This document shows, one piece after another, positions 1 to 11,784 of a stretch of 64,000 bases of DNA. Each line of letters opens with the position of its first letter. The first letter of the stretch is position 1. Made by a program: the position numbers and the translations under genes. Under the pieces are notes generated by a model. The model was given only the letters and a program-made list of their open reading frames with translations. It was not told the DNA's origin and did not search any database. This DNA comes from Drechslerella dactyloides (lineage: Eukaryota > Ascomycota > Orbiliomycetes > Orbiliales > Orbiliaceae), in NCBI GenBank assembly GCA_020064725.1, contig JAGTWJ010000013.1, forward strand, positions 310,001-374,000. The letters run 5' to 3'.

Positions 1-636
1 AGTTATAAAAATTATATTTATTATAAAGTTTATCTTATCAAAATTATAGATATTATTATCCATAATACCATACTTTATTTTTATTACTTATAAAAGTTAA
101 AACCATTTTTAAATAAAATCCAGGTCTTTATATTTAACTTGCTAATAATCATATTTTTTAAATAGATATATTTAGAGCTTTAAGTAGCATTTTATAAAGT
201 TTATTACCCAATTTTTACTAATATATTATATATTATTACTAATATATATTAATAGTAGCTAGTTAACTATATCTTCCACACTATCTAACCTAAGATAAAA
301 AGACTATATAAATAGCTTAAATATATATTAAATAATAATATCCTTTTCTAATTTTATAAGATTTTATAATTTAAAAGTATTATCTACTTTTAAAATACAG
401 CTATTATACTAGTATAGTAGAGTAATATAAAAGATATCATAAAACTTAATAGTAATTTAAATATTTAATTTTTGATTTTTTTCTAGAGTTTTAATAGCTA
501 AAATAATTTAAGATTTAGTCATAATGGCAGCTATAATAATAGTTATAGAGGTAATATAATACAAAAAAGGAGTAGTCACACCAATGTTGAGAGGTGGTCC
601 GCTCGCTTGTGTGGTCCACTCACTTATGGAATACAT
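1..636 (-). mobile_element. Fot1/pogo-type transposon, partial, RIP-degraded
   Basis: This is the 5' third of a transposon whose transposase ran on the minus strand; the rest lies beyond the window edge. It ends at 593-636 in a TIR reading (inward) ACGTATTCCAC-like then two AAGCGAGCGGACC-type motifs, followed by the TA target site at 637-638. The body from position 40 on matches the corresponding part of the copy at 34073-35964 closely, in the same orientation. No frame survives. Its TIR places it in the 'GGACC' subfamily with the copies at 14061 and 34073. Confidence 0.85.
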
Positions 637-638
637 TA

Positions 639-2253
639 TATTAATTAATTTAAAAGATATAACTAGGTATTTGAATAGTTTATATCTAATTTTGAAAGTA
701 GTTTTCTATTTTTTTTTAAAATTAATCTTGATATTATAGTATATATTAGTAAAGTTAAATTTTATATAAATTATAATATTTAATATTTTATTAAAAAATT
801 TATTAATAAAAGATAGAGATTCTTTGTTTTTGATAATTATTATATTAAAAATTTGATAATTAATATATATTTATAATTTATTTAAGTCTTTTTTTTTTAT
901 AAATAGAATAGAGTATTTTGTTAATAAATTAAAAGATTATATATATTTTGTTTTAAGATTTTTTTTAATATATTTATAGAATACTACTGTTTTTTAATTA
1001 GTATATCTATATATTAATATAAATTAAGGTTGTATTTCTTCCTATAATAATATTAAATATTTAAATAAATTAATTTTTAATAAGATTTGTTCTTTTAATA
1101 TAAATTAGAAGATATTTCTTCTTTTTTTAGATATTTATTTAGAGATATTAGTTATTTTTAAGATTATATATAATTCTTTAGTTTAGATTTATATTTTTTA
1201 TAAAATATTTAGTTTATATTTATATTTATTTTTAATCTCTTTTTCTGATAGGTATGTAGTAAATTGTAAGTAGGTTTCTTTTAAAATATTTTTATTAGTT
1301 AGTTATATTTTAGTAATTTTCTAATAATTATAATTGTTAAAGATGATTTTTCTTTTTTTTCAGTTAATATTAAGGTTATATTTTATTAGTTATGGGAATC
1401 TAAAAATTAGTAGGGTGTCTTCTGAAAGGTTTAGGATATTAATAATATATTTCTTTAGATATTTATTAATAAATAATTTAAGAATTATCTTTTAAGTAAT
1501 TTTTCTTAAAATTTAATATAAAAAAGCAATAACTTAATAAATATTAAATTTTTATTATATTTTGAATTAATATTTTTATATTATTGTAGTAAAGATATAG
1601 CTTTCTTCTACTCTATTATTAATTAAGATTTTTATAGGTTTTCCAAATATAAATAAAATAAAAATAAGTTTTCTATAGAAACTTGAGTCTCTTATTTTAA
1701 TATATTTTTATTAATTCTAAAGTATACTTAATTTTTTGATTTATAATTTAGATTGTTAATTGTCTCTTACTATATATTTATAAGATATTATTTAATATGG
1801 TTATCCTAGTTTTTTTAGTTTATAAAATTATTTTAGAAATATTTTTAGTATTAATAATATTCTCTTTTTTCTTTATTATATTAGTAGATATATCTTCTGA
1901 TTATCTTTAGTTTATTAAAACTATAAGGGTATTTTAGGTAGTAAACATGTCTCTTCCCTATAAAATATTTATAGTTATATTACTATCTATTTTTATAATT
2001 TGCAAAATAGTATATATAATTTTCACAGAAATAACCAGTTTTTATTTTTAATAATTTATTTTTATATTTTTAATAAAAGTAATTCTCTGAGTATTGTTCC
2101 CAAACTTTATAGATATAGAAAATTTTAATACAAATAAGATATAGTATGTAAGCCAAGTTATCAGGTTTATTGTCCATTATATATTTTGTTTTATTAGAGT
2201 TAATATCAGAGTTATTAGATTTTCTATAAGTTATTCAATTCTTCTTATATTTA
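639..2253. other. AT-rich RIP-like DNA, no gene called
   Basis: The stretch is extremely AT-rich with stops in all frames. Minus-strand conceptual translation around 1020-1350 gives stretches of plausible protein composition with stops, suggesting a decayed gene or retroelement, but I could not assign a family. Confidence 0.5.
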
Positions 2254-2255
2254 TA

Positions 2256-2504
2256 ACGTCAACAATAAGCGACTGGACCAGACAAGCGACCGGACCACCC
2301 CCCTTGTATATTTCTTTAATTTAATATAAAAAAAATTTAAAAAAATATTTTTAGATTTGTAATAGTTTATATAAACAAGATTAATTTTATTCTAATTTTA
2401 AATTAATTATTGATTAAGTTATCAATAAAAAGTGTTTTGGTAGGGTGTTGGTTTATATGGGGTGGTCCGCTCGCTTGTGTGGTCCGCTCGCTTGTGGAAT
2501 ACGT
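2256..2504 (+). mobile_element. 249-bp MITE, copy A
   Basis: A short non-autonomous element is bounded by TA at 2254-2255 and 2505-2506. The left end starts ACGTCAACAATAAGCGACTGG and the right end, read inward, starts ACGTATTCCACAAGCGAGCGG. The termini are therefore related but not identical inverted repeats. The interior is AT-rich and non-coding. Copies at 8988, 11534 and 50130 have the same length, and I saw one base difference among the four. The right end and subterminal GTGTTTTGGTAGGGTGTT match the 'GGACC' Fot1-type copies, so the MITE probably derives from, and is moved by, that family. Confidence 0.93.
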
Positions 2505-2506
2505 TA

Positions 2507-3473
2507 TATTAATTTGATAATTTTTTCTAGGATTTTTTCTTTAATTTGTTTGGTCTAGAGTATCTTCTCCTATTCTCTTATTTTAATATTACTATAGATA
2601 TATATATAATAATTCTTTTATATAGAGAAATATCTAATATAATAAATATATTTGAATGTATTAAAGGTTTCTCTAAATAATTATATTTAGATATAATTAA
2701 AATATAGAAAATAATAATATTAATAAGCCTATTTATTATGGTATTTATTATATAAGTTAAAATATTTATATAGCTAAACATTAGTATTTTTTTGTTAATA
2801 AAAATAATATCTTTATTTTATATATAAAAAATATTTTATATTATTGAAAAAATATTATTTATAGTTAGAGTTGTATTAAGGTAGGTTTTCATCATTTTTA
2901 GTTTACAACTAATAAGTTTTCTATTAATTAACAAAATATTATTTATACATAATAATTATATAGTAATAGATAGATTCTTAATATAATCTAAAATAATTTT
3001 ATATTTTATTTATAATATATTAATATCTAATTATATCATATTCTAGTTATTGTTAGTAATTCTAACAAATATCTATTTCAAATATCCTATAAGTAATTTA
3101 TTCTTCTATAAATATATTAAATCTATATTTAATATAGATTTATAATTTATAAATTTAAATATATTATTGAAAAAAGACCATTTAAAAGATTAATCTATCT
3201 ATATTTTTATTAATAATTTCTATTTATCATTTTTATTTAATATAGTAGTTTTAATTATATTTTCTAGAGTTTCTGAAAATAAATTCTTATTATAATTAAT
3301 TAAATTAGACTAAAAATATAATTAAAATTAAAGATATTTAAATCATTCTTATAGAGATTTCTATATTTATTTAGTATCTTTTTTATAAATACTTATTTAA
3401 GCTTTTTTTGTATATTAGATGTATTTCTAATATAAGATTATTCCATAATTAATTAAGTTTATCTTCTTTTGGC
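2507..3473. other. AT-rich DNA, no gene called
   Basis: RIP-like AT-rich sequence between a MITE and a fold-back element. A short minus-strand open frame at 2578-2781 is only an AT-rich chance frame rich in Ile, Tyr and Leu. Confidence 0.5.
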
Positions 3474-3475
3474 TA

Positions 3476-4562
3476 ACGTGTACGATAAGCGACCGGGTCA
3501 GACAAGCGACCGGGTCACCCTCCTGGTCAAACACCCCACCAAAAACCCTTTCATTAATATTGTAGTCAATATCTATTAGAAAATTATAAAAAAAATATTT
3601 TAAATAAATATAGATTAAAATAATCTAATATTATTTTTTTTAATTTTTTAAACCTAATATTAAATTATAAATAATTTTTTTAATTTTTTAAAAAACAACA
3701 CATTTTTTAAATGTTTGACTCTAAATATCTAGATAAATTACGAACGAAAATCTTTAAAAATTAAAAATTTAATAAACTATTATATAATCTAGGCCTGTGC
3801 TAAGCCATTATTTCTTATAATAAAAATTAAGTTCTAGAAAGTCTTCTAAAGTTGGTACAACACACCAGCTATTTTTTCAAATAATTATATATAAAAATTT
3901 AATAAAAAAATTTAAAAAAAATCTATTTTAATCTTAATATATTAAGATTTTTTATTTTAATTTTATTTTAATTTTTTTAATAAAAATTCAATTTTTTATA
4001 AATTTTTATTATAAACATTAAAAATATTGATATTAAATTATATAATGTAGAAAAAAAATTAAAAAAAAAAACTAAAAAAAAGGCTTTTTTATATTAAATC
4101 AAAAATTTTTTTTTATTTTTTTTTATATTTTTATATATAATTATTTAAAAAGTAGCTGGTGTATAGCTGGTGTGTTGTGCCAACTTTAGAAGACTTTCTA
4201 GAACTTAATTTTTATTATAAGAAATAATGGCTTAGCACAGGCCTAGATTATATAATAATTTATTAAATTTTTAATTTTTAGAGATTTTTATCAATATATC
4301 ATAGAGATATTTACTGGCGAACACCTAAGACTATGTGTTGTTTTTTAAAATTGTTAAATTAATTCTTATTAATTTATTTTCATATTAAAAAATTTATAAA
4401 AATTATAATTATATTACGTTAATTTATTTTTATCTTGAAATATTTTTTCCCTAATTTTATAATCAATATTTATAAAAGTATTAATAAAAAGGTTTTTGGT
4501 GGGGTGTTTGACCAGGAGGGTGACCCGGTCACTTGTCTGACCCGGTCGCTTATCGTAAACGT
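3476..4562. mobile_element. Fold-back (palindromic) element, 1.09 kb, copy 1
   Basis: The element is flanked by TA (3474-3475 and 4563-4564). Its ends read inward ACGTGTACGATAAGCGACC and ACGTTTACGATAAGCGACC, followed by a second AAGCGACCGGGTC-type motif and CAAACACCCCACC. The two halves are long imperfect inverted repeats meeting near 4020. An inner pair is almost perfect: GGCCTGTGCTAAGCC at about 3792 is mirrored at about 4230, and GTTGGTACAACACACC at 3853 is mirrored at about 4170-4190. There is no coding capacity. The same structure, more mutated, recurs at 21040-22128, which shows a family rather than chance. The TIR resembles that of the Fot1-type copy at 24120-26011. Confidence 0.88.
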
Positions 4563-4564
4563 TA

Positions 4565-5129
4565 TATATTAGTAAATAAGATAGGATTCTATTCAATAAT
4601 TGTGTTAATTTCTTGGATAATATTTTAGTACTGGATTAGTCTAATTCTAGAATATATATATCTCTATATTTTATTTACTACTATATTAAAGTTTTTGAAA
4701 ATAGATAATTATCTTATTATCTTAAATTATTGTTTTTACTAGGGTTGTTTTTAAAAGTTTCTTTTCTCTTTATTTTCAGGATAATTTTATTTGATATATC
4801 CTACTTTGTTATATTAGTAGTAGAAAGATGTATTGGATTTTTTAGGTTTCTAATATTAAATAGTATTAAGGTTTATAGGTTCTGGTCTATAAGTTTTATT
4901 TGGTTTCTAAGAAAATTTTCTAATTTAAATTTAATTCTACTAAGGTTTTTTAATATATTTATTAAGATAATATTTATTTAAATTATAATAAGGTTTCTTT
5001 TATTATAAACTTCTTTAAGACTAGTATAATATATTATTTAATTCAATAACCATAATCTACATTTCATAATAAGTTATCTTTTTCTTCAAAAGTTTCTACT
5101 TAATAATTTCTATCTTTAAATTAGATTTA
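4565..5129. other. AT-rich DNA, possible tail of gag relic
   Basis: AT-rich sequence left of a gag-like relic. The plus-strand open frame at 4730-4981 is low-complexity, hydrophobic and AT-driven, so I do not call it a gene. The minus-strand translation has polar stretches that could belong to the gag region, with no zinc knuckle visible. Confidence 0.35.
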
Positions 5130-6190
5130 AATCCTTTTCTAGCTTTATAAAATAAAGTATTATTATTATATTCAATAAAAAATATATATTAATCAAATTA
5201 CTAAAAATAAAATTATATTAATCCAGTTTATTTAAATTAGTTAAGTTTTCTAAAAATTTTTTTAATTTTATTTTTATATCTATATTTCTATTTAAGAAAG
5301 TTTGCAAATTCTTGAAAAATATTAAAAACTTTGTTGATTTCTAGAATTTATACCTTTTAGTTTTCTTCTAGTATATCCTTATATGCTTATTTATATACTA
5401 GATAGATATTAAGAATATTTTCTTTAAGATATATTCCTACAAAATAGATTTTATACCATTTTATAATAAATCATTTAAAATAAAAAAGGAAATAATTATT
5501 AAACTAATTAAGAAATTAATCAAGTTTCTTAGATTATTCTCCATATTTAATTAAGTCTCCTATCTTTAATATCTTATTAAATATTATTGTAAAGGTAGTT
5601 GTAGTTCTATTTCTTTAAGCTTCTAATCTATTAATTAAAGTAAATCTGAAGTTAGCAAGTAATATAAGGTTCTAAATAGTAATATTACTTATCTAGATAT
5701 TAGCTAGGGTTTTAGTATATTCTACTATTTCTTTAAAGTTTTCTAATATAATTATTTTAATATTTTTAATTATTGCTAAGACTACTTATATATATTATTA
5801 ATATATTATAATTATTTCTTATTATACTATCTTAAGGCTTTATTCTAGCCTTTGTTTAGTATTATTTTCTAATATAATATTATCTATTTCTTTTAAAACT
5901 TATATTCCTATGTCTATTATAAGCCTATTCTTGTATTCTTATAAACTATTTATATATTTATTAGTTAATTTAAAAGGGTTAGGGTCTATTATATTATTAT
6001 TTCTTTATATATATAGTATTATCTGAGTTGTTATTATAGTTATTCTTTATTTATATATTCCTAGGATATAAAAATTATTAATAAATCTTTTATATTCATC
6101 ATTTTTACTATTTAATACTGATTTAAAGTTACTGTTATTTGTAAGTAGTTTTTGTAGTTTTGTACTATAGAATTCCATTTTATTTTTATA
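5130..6190 (-). pseudogene. Gag-like relic of an LTR retrotransposon
   Basis: On the minus strand a translation begins with an ATG near 6182 (MEFYSTKLQKLL...), about 90 bases inside the LTR-like repeat at 6274-6563. It continues with many RIP-type stops to about 5130. The most conserved-looking part, around 5400-5560, has the spacing of aromatic residues seen in Retrotrans_gag capsid domains (WF...YF, then a segment like KWYKIYFVGIYL). An LTR-like end, a short leader and then gag is the order expected for a 5' end on the minus strand. I saw no protease or polymerase downstream. The fold-back element at 3476-4562 lies beyond it. The family call is an inference from composition and layout. Confidence 0.38.
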
Positions 6191-6273
6191 TATTATAGAA
6201 AACTTATAAATTATATTAAGGGTTGTTATATATTTATTATTTCTTCTTATTTACTAAGAGTAATTAGTTAAAG

Positions 6274-6563
6274 TGTTATATTTTGGTCTAAGACTGGGTC
6301 AAATATACTTCATTCTGAAGTCTTTGATTCTTAGTCATTATTATACAGGGTTCTTAATAAAAAAAAATAAGTATATATTAAATATAATAATAACTATAGA
6401 ATAAAGTATATAATAATAATAATAAATAAACTAGTTATTAGGGTACTATAGTTTAGGCATTAATTAATAAAATCTAAGAGGAAATTATCAATCAACTAGT
6501 AAAGTAAACTAGTTAAATACATAATATCTAATATATAGAATAGTAGAGATATATTAATATATT
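6274..6563 (-). repeat. LTR-like dispersed repeat, copy 1
   Basis: This ~290-bp segment matches 38471-38762 in inverted orientation, with differences mostly of RIP type. One end is sharp: TGTTATATTTTGG on the plus strand, equivalent to a CCAAAATATAACA end on the minus strand. That fits an LTR terminus abutting the gag-like relic to the left. The other end is not clear and shows no TG. Confidence 0.55.
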
Positions 6564-7237
6564 ACTTAAATGGCTTATGGCTTGTAGCTCTACCAAGAGT
6601 TAACCCATAATCTATAATCTATAATTAATTATATAATTCTAACTTATATAGGTTTAGCTGTTTGCTTATGGTTCATAGTTCTTTGTAATTCTAGTTTCTA
6701 TATAGGACAAATTTATATAGATATGTGTCTTGTATGGGAATCCTTTCCACAAGATTCATAGATATATTATTACTTTGTATACCATATGGGAAGGGTGTTT
6801 ATATGGGAATCAGGTCTATGCAGGTTATTCGGGTGCTGCGCTGTTATTCCATAACAACAACTTTGTTATATTATCTTAATTTTAAATAAGAAATCTTCAG
6901 AGACCCCCCAATATTTCCTCTATAAAAATAGTACTTTTTTCTATTTATTTTTTTATAATAAAACCATATAATTAGCTAAATTCTAAGTTACAAGTCCCCT
7001 AGAAACTTATAGTTATATTAAATAATAATATATTTGATTTATTATTTATATATTCTTCACCACCTTTTAACAGACAAATAAATTATATACTATATCCATT
7101 ATAATACTAATAAGACTATATTTTTAAAATAAAGTTTAACAAAAATCTCTATTTATTATATAAAATATAATTATTATATTATTATAATTAATACTTTTTT
7201 AAAATTATTTATTTTATACTAATATTTTTATTAAAAT
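6564..7237. other. AT-rich spacer with moderate GC patch
   Basis: No gene seen. A patch at about 6570-6850 has more G and C than its surroundings. It includes a GGCTTGTAGCTCT string that weakly resembles a string near 57530 and may be LTR or leader debris. Confidence 0.35.
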
Positions 7238-7242
7238 TCAAG

Positions 7243-7355
7243 TGTTACGTAGCGCAACGGCATAACGCCTACATCACAGACAGCAAAAGTATCACATATA
7301 AAATCTCGGTGATTTCATTACCATTACCCTATATATAGCTATTATACACATAACA
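7243..7355 (+). repeat. Left LTR of the TRIM-like element
   Basis: A 113-bp terminal repeat starting TGTTACGTAGCG and ending ATACACATAACA. It keeps more CpG in its first half than the right repeat, while its second half carries G-to-A changes relative to the right copy. Confidence 0.82.
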
Positions 7356-7648
7356 CTATCTTCCCCTCTAAAGAAACTAACTTTGAGGATTTACAGCCCC
7401 CTTCTCCATTCTAGGAGAAATAGTAAAATATAAGGTATTATATATTAAACAACTATGTTAGTGAGAATATAGTAGTAGGTAGTTTTGCTAGAGAAGTTTT
7501 ACAAACAACAGCCTCCAAGTAGATATATATGTAAACAACATATACAACTGACACCAGCCTGCATCTACACTAAATAATAGGTGTCTATTATATTACAAAG
7601 TATATATAGCAGGAATCAAATACATATCCTTTAAGTGAGATTTTATAG

Positions 7649-7761
7649 TGTTATATAGCATAATAGCATAACATCTATGTTATAGACAGTAAAAATATCA
7701 CATATAAAATCTCGGTGATTTTATTGCTGTTGCCCTATATATAGCTGTTATACACATAACA
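7649..7761 (+). repeat. Right LTR of the TRIM-like element
   Basis: A 113-bp terminal repeat starting TGTTATATAGCA and ending ATACACATAACA, directly followed by the second TCAAG target copy. Its first half has lost nearly all CpG seen in the left repeat. Confidence 0.82.
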
Positions 7762-7766
7762 TCAAG

Positions 7767-8985
7767 TTCTACATTCAAAATTCAAATTACTATATCTAAT
7801 TACTAGTAATATTATAGATAAAATTATAATTTAACTAATATTCTCTATTTCAATCAAAATATCTTATAAGACTAATATATTATAAAAAACATTTATCTTA
7901 AATAAAAATATATGAGTTCAATCTATAATAATAAAAAAAGTTTAAAAAATCTTATAACATCAATTTTATTATAATATATCAATATCTCAGAGTTATTTCT
8001 TAACAACTCCTATTCAAGATTAATAATACTAAGATTTCTATTATATATTAATAATTTATTTTTTTAATTAAAATAATAAAACATACCAAAATTAACAACA
8101 AATAATATAGCTAACTAAAAACAATATAATCTTAAAATTATTATAAAAAATATTATATTTTAAAAAAATAAATAGATATATATATATCATACTATATTTT
8201 TTATTATCTTATAAGCAGTTATCTTTATTAATACTATATTATTAATTAAAGAATATCTAATATTAATAATATAATATTAAAACAATATTAGAACTAAGAT
8301 TATATTATATTGTATTTTTATACTATATAGTACTCAAGTTAGGAAGTCTATAAGAATTCTTAAAAACAAATTATCTTTAAAGGTTTTACTTTTTTAAAAT
8401 TAATATATAATATATTTAAATATAATATAATAATTATATATTTACCTAATCTTTACTTTTTGGAATTTCAGAGTAAAAATTTAAAGTTTTTAAAAATTAA
8501 ACCTTTTTTTATACTATACTTTTTTTATAATATATCTCTAGATTTTATTTAATAACTTCTTCAGCTACTTTATACTATAAGCTAACTTATAATTAAACTG
8601 AAAAAATTTTAAAAAAATATTAATATATAATTTTAAATATTTAAACTCTAACTTTACTAGTAGTTGTATTTGAAGATTTTTTAATACTAATTTTATAAAA
8701 AAGTATTATATATATATAAATATCCTATTTTTTTAATATTACAATCTAATAAAACTATTATAAAATAGTAGTAGCCAAAGAATATTAACCAAATCTTTCA
8801 AATAATAATTTAAAAATTGATATATTTCTAACTTCTTATTTACAAAATAAAGAATTTATGTATTTATACTAGCATAATATCTATATTTTATAATTATTAG
8901 GTTTAAAATAATATTAATAAATAATTAATTAAATAAACAGCATATTTTTAAGCTAATAAATATATCTTATAAATATTTTTATATA
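7767..8985. other. AT-rich DNA, no gene called
   Basis: RIP-like sequence with no recognisable frame, RNA or repeat. Confidence 0.5.
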
Positions 8986-8987
8986 TA

Positions 8988-9236
8988 ACGTATTCCACAA
9001 GCGAGCGGACCACACAAGCGAGCGGACCACCCCATATAAACCAACACCCTACCAAAACACTTTTTATTGATAACTTAATCAATAATTAATTTAAAATTAG
9101 AATAAAATTAATCTTGTTTATATAAACTATTACAAATCTAAAAATATTTTTTTAAATTTTTTTTATATTAAATTAAAGAAATATACAAGGGGGGTGGTCC
9201 GGTCGCTTGTCTGGTCCAGTCGCTTATTGTTGACGT
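8988..9236 (-). mobile_element. 249-bp MITE, copy B
   Basis: This is the reverse complement of the element at 2256-2504, flanked by TA at 8986-8987 and 9237-9238. No differences from copy A were seen. Confidence 0.93.
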
Positions 9237-9238
9237 TA

Positions 9239-11531
9239 TAAAATACTATCTAAAAATCTAATAATAATATTAATATTAAAGCTAGTTAATAATTCTCTTT
9301 TAATCTAGTTAGATATTAGTTTATAGAAAGAATACTTATAAAATAAATATATTATTAATTAATATTTTAAAATAAGATATAAATAATTAATTCTATCTAT
9401 CTTAAGGTTTATTACTAAATCTTTAGATTTAAATTAATATTAAGTTATAATATTTCTAAAATTATATAGTATCTAATAAAGCTTCTTATATATTCTAATT
9501 ATAAATCTACTAGTAATATATTATAAATAATAATCTTAACTAAGCTTAATTAATTAACTAATACCTACTTACCTATATTTTATATTTATATCTAAGTGAT
9601 TTAGATAAAAAAAATATAATCATCCTAATTTATTTTATCTTAAATAAACTCTATTAATAATATATTTATATTATAGTTTAGGCAGCTATTCTATCTAGCT
9701 ATATCTATAGATATTTTCTATAATCTAGCCTTAAATTTAATAAAAGTATATTTAAATTAGTATTTAACAAAAATAAGATATATAGACTAAATAAATTAAG
9801 ATAAAAACAGAAATAAAGGAATAGTATATATTAAAAACTATAATATTAATAATTATATAAGAATTTAACCTAATATATTATTATTAAGCTTCATTAACTA
9901 AGCATCAGTAGATCTCTATAAAAATTAAGATTATCTAGACCTTAGATTAATTATTAAAATATTTTACCAATAAACAATAATATTTATATCTTAAAATATC
10001 TATAATTTAAACCTAGATATTTAGCCATATATTAAAAATATCTTTAATTTTAGTCTAATTTATATTAAATAGCTACTACTTAATAAAAAGTAAAATATTC
10101 TATTCTTATTATATCTACCTATATCTAACTTTATACCTACTTATAGTATAAAATAAACCTAGAGTTTTTAAGTTAAAACTTATTATTATATATTCCTTAG
10201 CTATTGGTATTCTCAGACTAAAAATATAACCAAAAAATATAGACCATAGTTATTTAATAATTAAAAAATACTTTATAACTAAATAAGTTTTAAGCATATT
10301 TCTAAATATCTAATAAAATATTAAAAGTTATACTATATAATAATCAGATACTAGTTTTAGAAGTAGTTAAATATCATATATTTATCAAGATATAATTAGA
10401 CATATAGTATATAATATCTTAATTTTTCTCTTACTAAATATTTTATTATATATATTAGGATTCAAAAAAGAGAATCATCCTACTTTATATTAAATAATTA
10501 ATTATAAATATAAAATATTAATACCATCATTAATATATATTCAAAACTACTTTGCTACTAACAATTATTATCTATTAATTTTATTTCTAATAAAATAGAG
10601 TTAATATATTTAAATTAGCTATTATATATATATTTTTTAATAATTATTATTATACTATATTTAAATTTTAAAATTAAAGTAATAACAGATTATATCTAAT
10701 TTTATATTAAAATTCTTAAATTAATTTAATATTATTCTAAATCCTATTTTTAAATAAAATTTATAGCTATAGACTTATCTTTTATTTTATTAAAATATAA
10801 AATATTATTATAGTAAAGTTTTTAATTATAAAAATATAAAATTAATTTAAATACTATAAGATATATAGATTTGAAATTTCTTATAATATTAATATTAACT
10901 AATAACTAGTTAATAGCCTAGTATATAAATAAGAATTATATATACTGACTTTTATATATTATATTCTAGTTTTTATTAAAATCTAGAATAACATTCATCT
11001 ATTATTTTCTATCCTATACTAGTTCTAGCTAAGGATCAATAGTCTAGTTTATAAAACAATCTGTTATCTAAGTTTTTAATTAAGTTATATATCTAATATT
11101 ACAGACTAGCAGCTATGGTCACCACTAAGAACCCATTTTTTCTTAAGTACTATTAAATATATCATTTATTAGATTTTATATATTTAAATATCTTCTATAT
11201 TCTCACAAGTCTATAGATCATAGGCTAAATAAATAGTGTCTTTTATTCTATAAATATTATATAAAGAAACTATTATCTTAAGTTGTTTTAATAAATTAGC
11301 TTAAATAGATATTATAAAGCCACTAGTAGTTTATATTAAAAACAAACTATAATTATTCTATAATATAATATAAAAAATCAATATAATTTATAAAAAAATA
11401 TAACTATTGAAAAAGGATATAAATTTTTAGGATAAGGAAAAAACTAAGTTAGATATTATAAAAATAGAGAATTATTTTAATATCTATTTTATAGAATATT
11501 TTAACATAATTAATCTCTAACTATATATATA
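9239..11531. other. AT-rich DNA, no gene called
   Basis: A long RIP-like stretch. Plus-strand translations give scattered protein-like runs interrupted by stops (for example 10380-10900), compatible with a decayed retroelement, but no motif could be named. Confidence 0.45.
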
Positions 11532-11533
11532 TA

Positions 11534-11782
11534 ACGTCAACAATAAGCGACTGGACCAGACAAGCGACCGGACCACCCCCCTTGTATATTTCTTTAATTT
11601 AATATAAAAAAAATTTAAAAAAATATTTTTAGATTTGTAATAGTTTATATAAACAAGATGAATTTTATTCTAATTTTAAATTAATTATTGATTAAGTTAT
11701 CAATAAAAAGTGTTTTGGTAGGGTGTTGGTTTATATGGGGTGGTCCGCTCGCTTGTGTGGTCCGCTCGCTTGTGGAATACGT
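11534..11782 (+). mobile_element. 249-bp MITE, copy C
   Basis: Same orientation and length as copy A, flanked by TA at 11532-11533 and 11783-11784. The single difference seen is a G for T near 11660 (AACAAGATG against AACAAGATT). Confidence 0.93.
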
Positions 11783-11784
11783 TA

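Larger units (their letters stand above)
7243..7761 (+). mobile_element. TRIM-like mini LTR element (519 bp)
   Basis: Two 113-bp direct repeats (7243-7355 and 7649-7761) both begin TGTTA and end TAACA. They flank about 293 bp of non-coding DNA. The whole is bracketed by a perfect 5-bp target duplication TCAAG (7238-7242 and 7762-7766). This is the structure of a terminal-repeat retrotransposon in miniature, moved in trans by an LTR element. Orientation is arbitrary. The repeats differ almost only by C/T and G/A changes, as expected from RIP or cytosine deamination. Near the start of the left repeat, TAGCGCAACGG fits the consensus of a tRNA A box. Confidence 0.85.

Noticed and set aside
1500..2160. 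Minus-strand protein-like translation resembling a decayed retroelement
   Set aside because: Runs between stops are suggestive but no motif (protease, reverse transcriptase, RNase H or integrase) could be identified.
2578..2781. 67-codon minus-strand frame; also frames at 4730-4981, 20111-20353, 40120-40338 and 57331-57522
   Set aside because: They consist of Ile, Leu, Tyr, Phe and Asn as expected from AT-rich random sequence, have no domain and no supporting context.
7243..7330. A tRNA gene in the TRIM repeat
   Set aside because: Only an A-box-like string fits; no B box, acceptor stem or anticodon arm can be formed.
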